A stretch of DNA of 7,150 nt from Acidobacteriota bacterium (lineage in GTDB: Bacteria; Acidobacteriota; Blastocatellia; Pyrinomonadales; Pyrinomonadaceae): the NCBI GenBank assembly GCA_013698055.1, contig JACCVS010000322.1, positions 1 to 7,150 on the forward strand. Direction: 5' to 3'. The notes under the pieces are model-generated. The model saw nothing but the letters and a program-made list of their open reading frames with translations, was not told the DNA's origin and ran no database searches. A program made the position numbers and the translations under genes. Below, one piece after another: positions 5,768-7,150 of this stretch; position 1 is the stretch's first letter, and every line of letters starts with the position of its first letter.

Positions 5768-5773
5768 TTAGCC
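5664..5773 (+). other. attC: attC recombination site (59-base element) of an integron cassette
   Basis: The inverse core R'' is ACCTAAC (5664-5670, RYYYAAC). L'' follows after a short spacer (TTCAACCCGACG, 5678-5689). L' is CTCGGCGCAGGTTAA (5745-5759). The site ends with CTCAGGC and the core R' GTTAGCC (5767-5773). L'' and L' pair with extra unpaired bases on one side, as attC sites do when the bottom strand folds. The outer sequences match, as I recall it, the common 59-base-element consensus (TAACAA...TTCAA.CCGAC and TTAACTCAGGCGTTAG) almost base for base. R' departs from GTTRRRY at one position (C for R). The 110-base length is within the known range of about 57-141. The long central part (5690-5744) pairs only weakly. 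Confidence 0.88.
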
Positions 5774-5787
5774 ACGTTATCTTAATG

Positions 5788-5795
5788 AGGGGGAG
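5788..5795 (+). promoter_or_regulatory. Shine-Dalgarno of the PHP hydrolase gene
   Basis: AGGGGGAG lies 7 bases before GTG at 5803. It favours the GTG start over the in-frame ATG at 5785, which has no ribosome site, and over TTG at 5731, which lies inside the attC. Confidence 0.6.
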
Positions 5796-5802
5796 ACTCT
5801 CA

Positions 5803-6828
5803 GTGTGCAAATCCCGAGTCGCAATTTTTTCATTACTCGTTCTTTGTTCTGTCTTCGCAGTTGGTCTGGATCATCCGGCACAGCAGCAGTCAGTCACTCC
5901 GCAACAGCCGCGACCGCGCTGGTACAAAGGCAATACACATACCCACACCCTGAACAGCGATGGCGACTCGACGCCGGATGACGTGGTGCGCTGGTATCGC
6001 GAGAACGCCTACAACTTCCTCGTCCTCACCGATCACAACTTTCTGACAAGCGTTGACGGGCTCAACGCGCTGCATGGCGCTGACGAAAAGTTCATCGTTA
6101 TCAAAGGTGAAGAGGTCACGGACATCTTCGGTGACAAACCCATCCACGTCAACGGTCTCAATGTCGAGCGACTGGTTGAGCCACAGGGAGGGAAAAGCGT
6201 GCTTGAAACCATCCAGCGCAATGTGGATGCTGTTCGCGCGGCACGGGGCGTCCCGCATATCAATCATCCCAACTTCAGGTGGGCGATCACGGCGGATGAG
6301 CTTAAACAAGTCAGGAATAACAAGCTCTTTGAAATCTATAACGGTCATCCACAGACCAACAATCATGGCGGCGGTGGCGTGCCCGGACTCGAAGAGGTGT
6401 GGGACGCGATCCTCTCCAGCGGCAAACTCCTCTACGGAATCGCCGTGGACGACGCGCATATCTTCAAACGACCCTGGGATAAGAGTGCTGCCCGACCGGG
6501 GCAAGGGTGGGTGGTGGTGCGCGCCGAACGGCTTTCACCTGCGGCCATACTGGAGGCGATGGAGAGAGGAGATTTCTATGCCTCGACAGGAGTGGAGTTA
6601 ACTGACTATCAGGTGAATGACCAGGGCATGACGATCACCATCCGCGAAGAAAGGTGGAGCAAATACCGTGTCCAGTTCATCGGCAAAGGGGGACGCCTGC
6701 TGAGCGAGGTGAGCACCAGCCCGGCTGTCTACCGTTTTCGTGGAGACGAAGTGTACGTCCGCGCAAAAGTAATTGAATCGAACGGGAAAGTCGCATGGAC
6801 GCAACCCGTGATGGTCGGTAAACGTTGA
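5803..6828 (+). CDS. Exported PHP-domain metallohydrolase (CehA/McbA-like)
   Basis: A 341-residue protein from the GTG start. Residues 1-22 form a Sec-type signal (CKSRVAIFSLLVLCSVFAVGL). The PHP metal-site motifs appear in order: GNTHTHTLNSDG (43-54, His46/His48), LTDHN (75-79), GEE (102-104), HVN (115-117), HINHPN (152-157) and VDDAH (215-219). These carry the His/Asp/Glu ligands of a two- or three-metal centre that cleaves phosphate esters, or in CehA/McbA relatives, carbamate esters. A C-terminal beta-rich domain (about 265-341) follows, as in many CehA-like proteins. The product is likely periplasmic or secreted; substrate unknown. The start lies 30 bases after the attC core, so any native promoter may be on the far side of the cassette. 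An ATG at 5785 would add six residues. A long inverted repeat follows the stop. Confidence 0.87.
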   Translation: MCKSRVAIFSLLVLCSVFAVGLDHPAQQQSVTPQQPRPRWYKGNTHTHTLNSDGDSTPDDVVRWYRENAYNFLVLTDHNFLTSVDGLNALHGADEKFIVIKGEEVTDIFGDKPIHVNGLNVERLVEPQGGKSVLETIQRNVDAVRAARGVPHINHPNFRWAITADELKQVRNNKLFEIYNGHPQTNNHGGGGVPGLEEVWDAILSSGKLLYGIAVDDAHIFKRPWDKSAARPGQGWVVVRAERLSPAAILEAMERGDFYASTGVELTDYQVNDQGMTITIREERWSKYRVQFIGKGGRLLSEVSTSPAVYRFRGDEVYVRAKVIESNGKVAWTQPVMVGKR

Positions 6829-6831
6829 TAA

Positions 6832-6896
6832 GTTCAGAGTTCAACCTTTAGGTTGCTGATGACACAGACAAACAAGCTAAAGCTTGAACTCTAAAC
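6832..6896. repeat. Long inverted repeat after the PHP gene, possible terminator
   Basis: Arms 6836-6855 and 6873-6892 pair at 18 of 20 positions around a 17-base loop, and GTT/AAC (6832-6834, 6894-6896) extends the stem. Each arm also contains its own small palindrome: CAACC-TTTA-GGTTG on the left and CAAGCTAAAGCTTG on the right. The two mismatches fall at symmetric places that preserve these inner hairpins. It may act as a terminator or be a copy of a dispersed intergenic repeat. No T-tract follows. Confidence 0.65.
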
Positions 6897-6943
6897 CTCA
6901 AACTCAACGTGACTTAACTATTAGGCCTAAAAACGAGTGGCCG

Positions 6944-6973
6944 AAGTTCGCGCTAAATGTTAAAGTTTGCGCT
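6944..6973 (+). repeat. Short direct repeat in the last intergenic gap
   Basis: AAGTTCGCGCT (6944-6954) recurs as AAGTTTGCGCT (6963-6973), 10 of 11 bases at a 19-base period. It lies upstream of the final gene and could be a pair of regulator half-sites; this is weak evidence. Confidence 0.3.
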
Positions 6974-7059
6974 TCCCTGAATTTTTGTATGAACACACAG
7001 GCGCGGAGGTCTTCAACTCTTCTCCCCTTTTAATGCCTGAAGCAATACGACAAACCAAA

Positions 7060-7150
7060 ATGCTTATGCGAAATCGTCATCTGCGAATTATCCGCGCGCT
7101 CATCGTCCTCTTCACCTTCGCCACTAGCTTTGCGCCCGTCGTTCGCGCGC
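7060..7150 (+). CDS. N-terminus of a secreted protein, cut by the window edge
   Basis: Only 30 codons are visible. They read MLMRNRHLRIIRA then LIVLFTFATSFAPVVRA: a basic n-region, a hydrophobic core and a likely cleavage site after V-R-A, i.e. a Sec signal peptide. Function is unknown because the mature protein lies outside the window. The start is uncertain: in-frame ATGs occur at 7033, 7060 and 7066, and none has a Shine-Dalgarno. The ATG at 7033 overlaps the stop of a 14-codon open frame (6989-7033) as TAATG. Confidence 0.55.
   Translation, partial: MLMRNRHLRIIRALIVLFTFATSFAPVVRA

Noticed and set aside
5731..5802. TTG start (5731) for the PHP gene
   Set aside because: It would place 24 extra residues, encoded by the attC, ahead of a clear signal peptide and has no ribosome site.
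5890..6504. 204-codon minus-strand and 182-codon plus-strand frames within the PHP gene
   Set aside because: The PHP frame has all metal motifs and a signal peptide; the overlapping frames have none.
6829..6930. An attC after the PHP gene, making it a second cassette
   Set aside because: TTAACTATTAGGC (6914-6926) slightly resembles an attC end, but the GTT core is lost and no GGCTAAC inverse core (the complement of its own left edge) is present.

Overview
The window reads as ordinary chromosome from a GC-moderate, free-living, Gram-negative-type bacterium. There are two lipoproteins with Asn/Thr-rich linkers, Sec and Tat signal peptides, good Shine-Dalgarno sites and several long hairpin repeats between genes. 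This style is consistent with Acidobacteriota (Blastocatellia-like), but no rRNA or marker gene is present, so that placement is a guess. No rRNA, tRNA, CRISPR array, transposase or integrase gene was seen.

Layout. At 123-938 (+) a two-gene oxidative-stress operon encodes a BCP-type peroxiredoxin followed by a YggX-like Fe(2+)-trafficking protein that carries two CxxC pairs. At 948-1009 a long hairpin separates this operon from a convergent DUF1622 membrane protein (minus, 1005-1412). Next come a composite inverted repeat (1449-1547) and a small secreted, very basic protein of unknown function (minus, 1579-1821) with an extended -10 promoter. A Tat-exported flavin amine oxidase (minus, about 1998-3467) is divergent from a cysteine-rich lipoprotein (3687-4133, +). 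A terminator follows, then a BON-domain lipoprotein (4395-4913, +) with its own strong hairpin terminator.

The most notable region is 5160-5773. A GNAT acetyltransferase gene (5192-5647) of lower GC is followed directly by a 110-bp sequence with the full design of an integron attC site (59-base element). It has an inverse core ACCTAAC at 5664, L'' and L' arms, and a core GTTAGCC at 5767. The sequence GTTAGGT, 33 bases before the acetyltransferase start, is the exact reverse complement of the attC inverse core. That is the signature expected if 5160-5767 is a single mobile gene cassette. No integron integrase gene and no second attC are visible, so this looks like a lone cassette, probably inserted at a secondary site upstream of the next gene.

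That next gene (5803-6828, +) encodes an exported PHP-type (CehA/McbA-like) metallohydrolase whose leader begins right at the attC core. It ends at a long inverted repeat (6832-6896). The window closes with the first 30 codons of a secreted-protein gene (from 7060, +) that runs off the edge. No stretch longer than 300 bases lacks a gene. The larger gaps (4134-4394, 4914-5191, 6829-7059) hold the terminators, cassette edge and repeats listed below.
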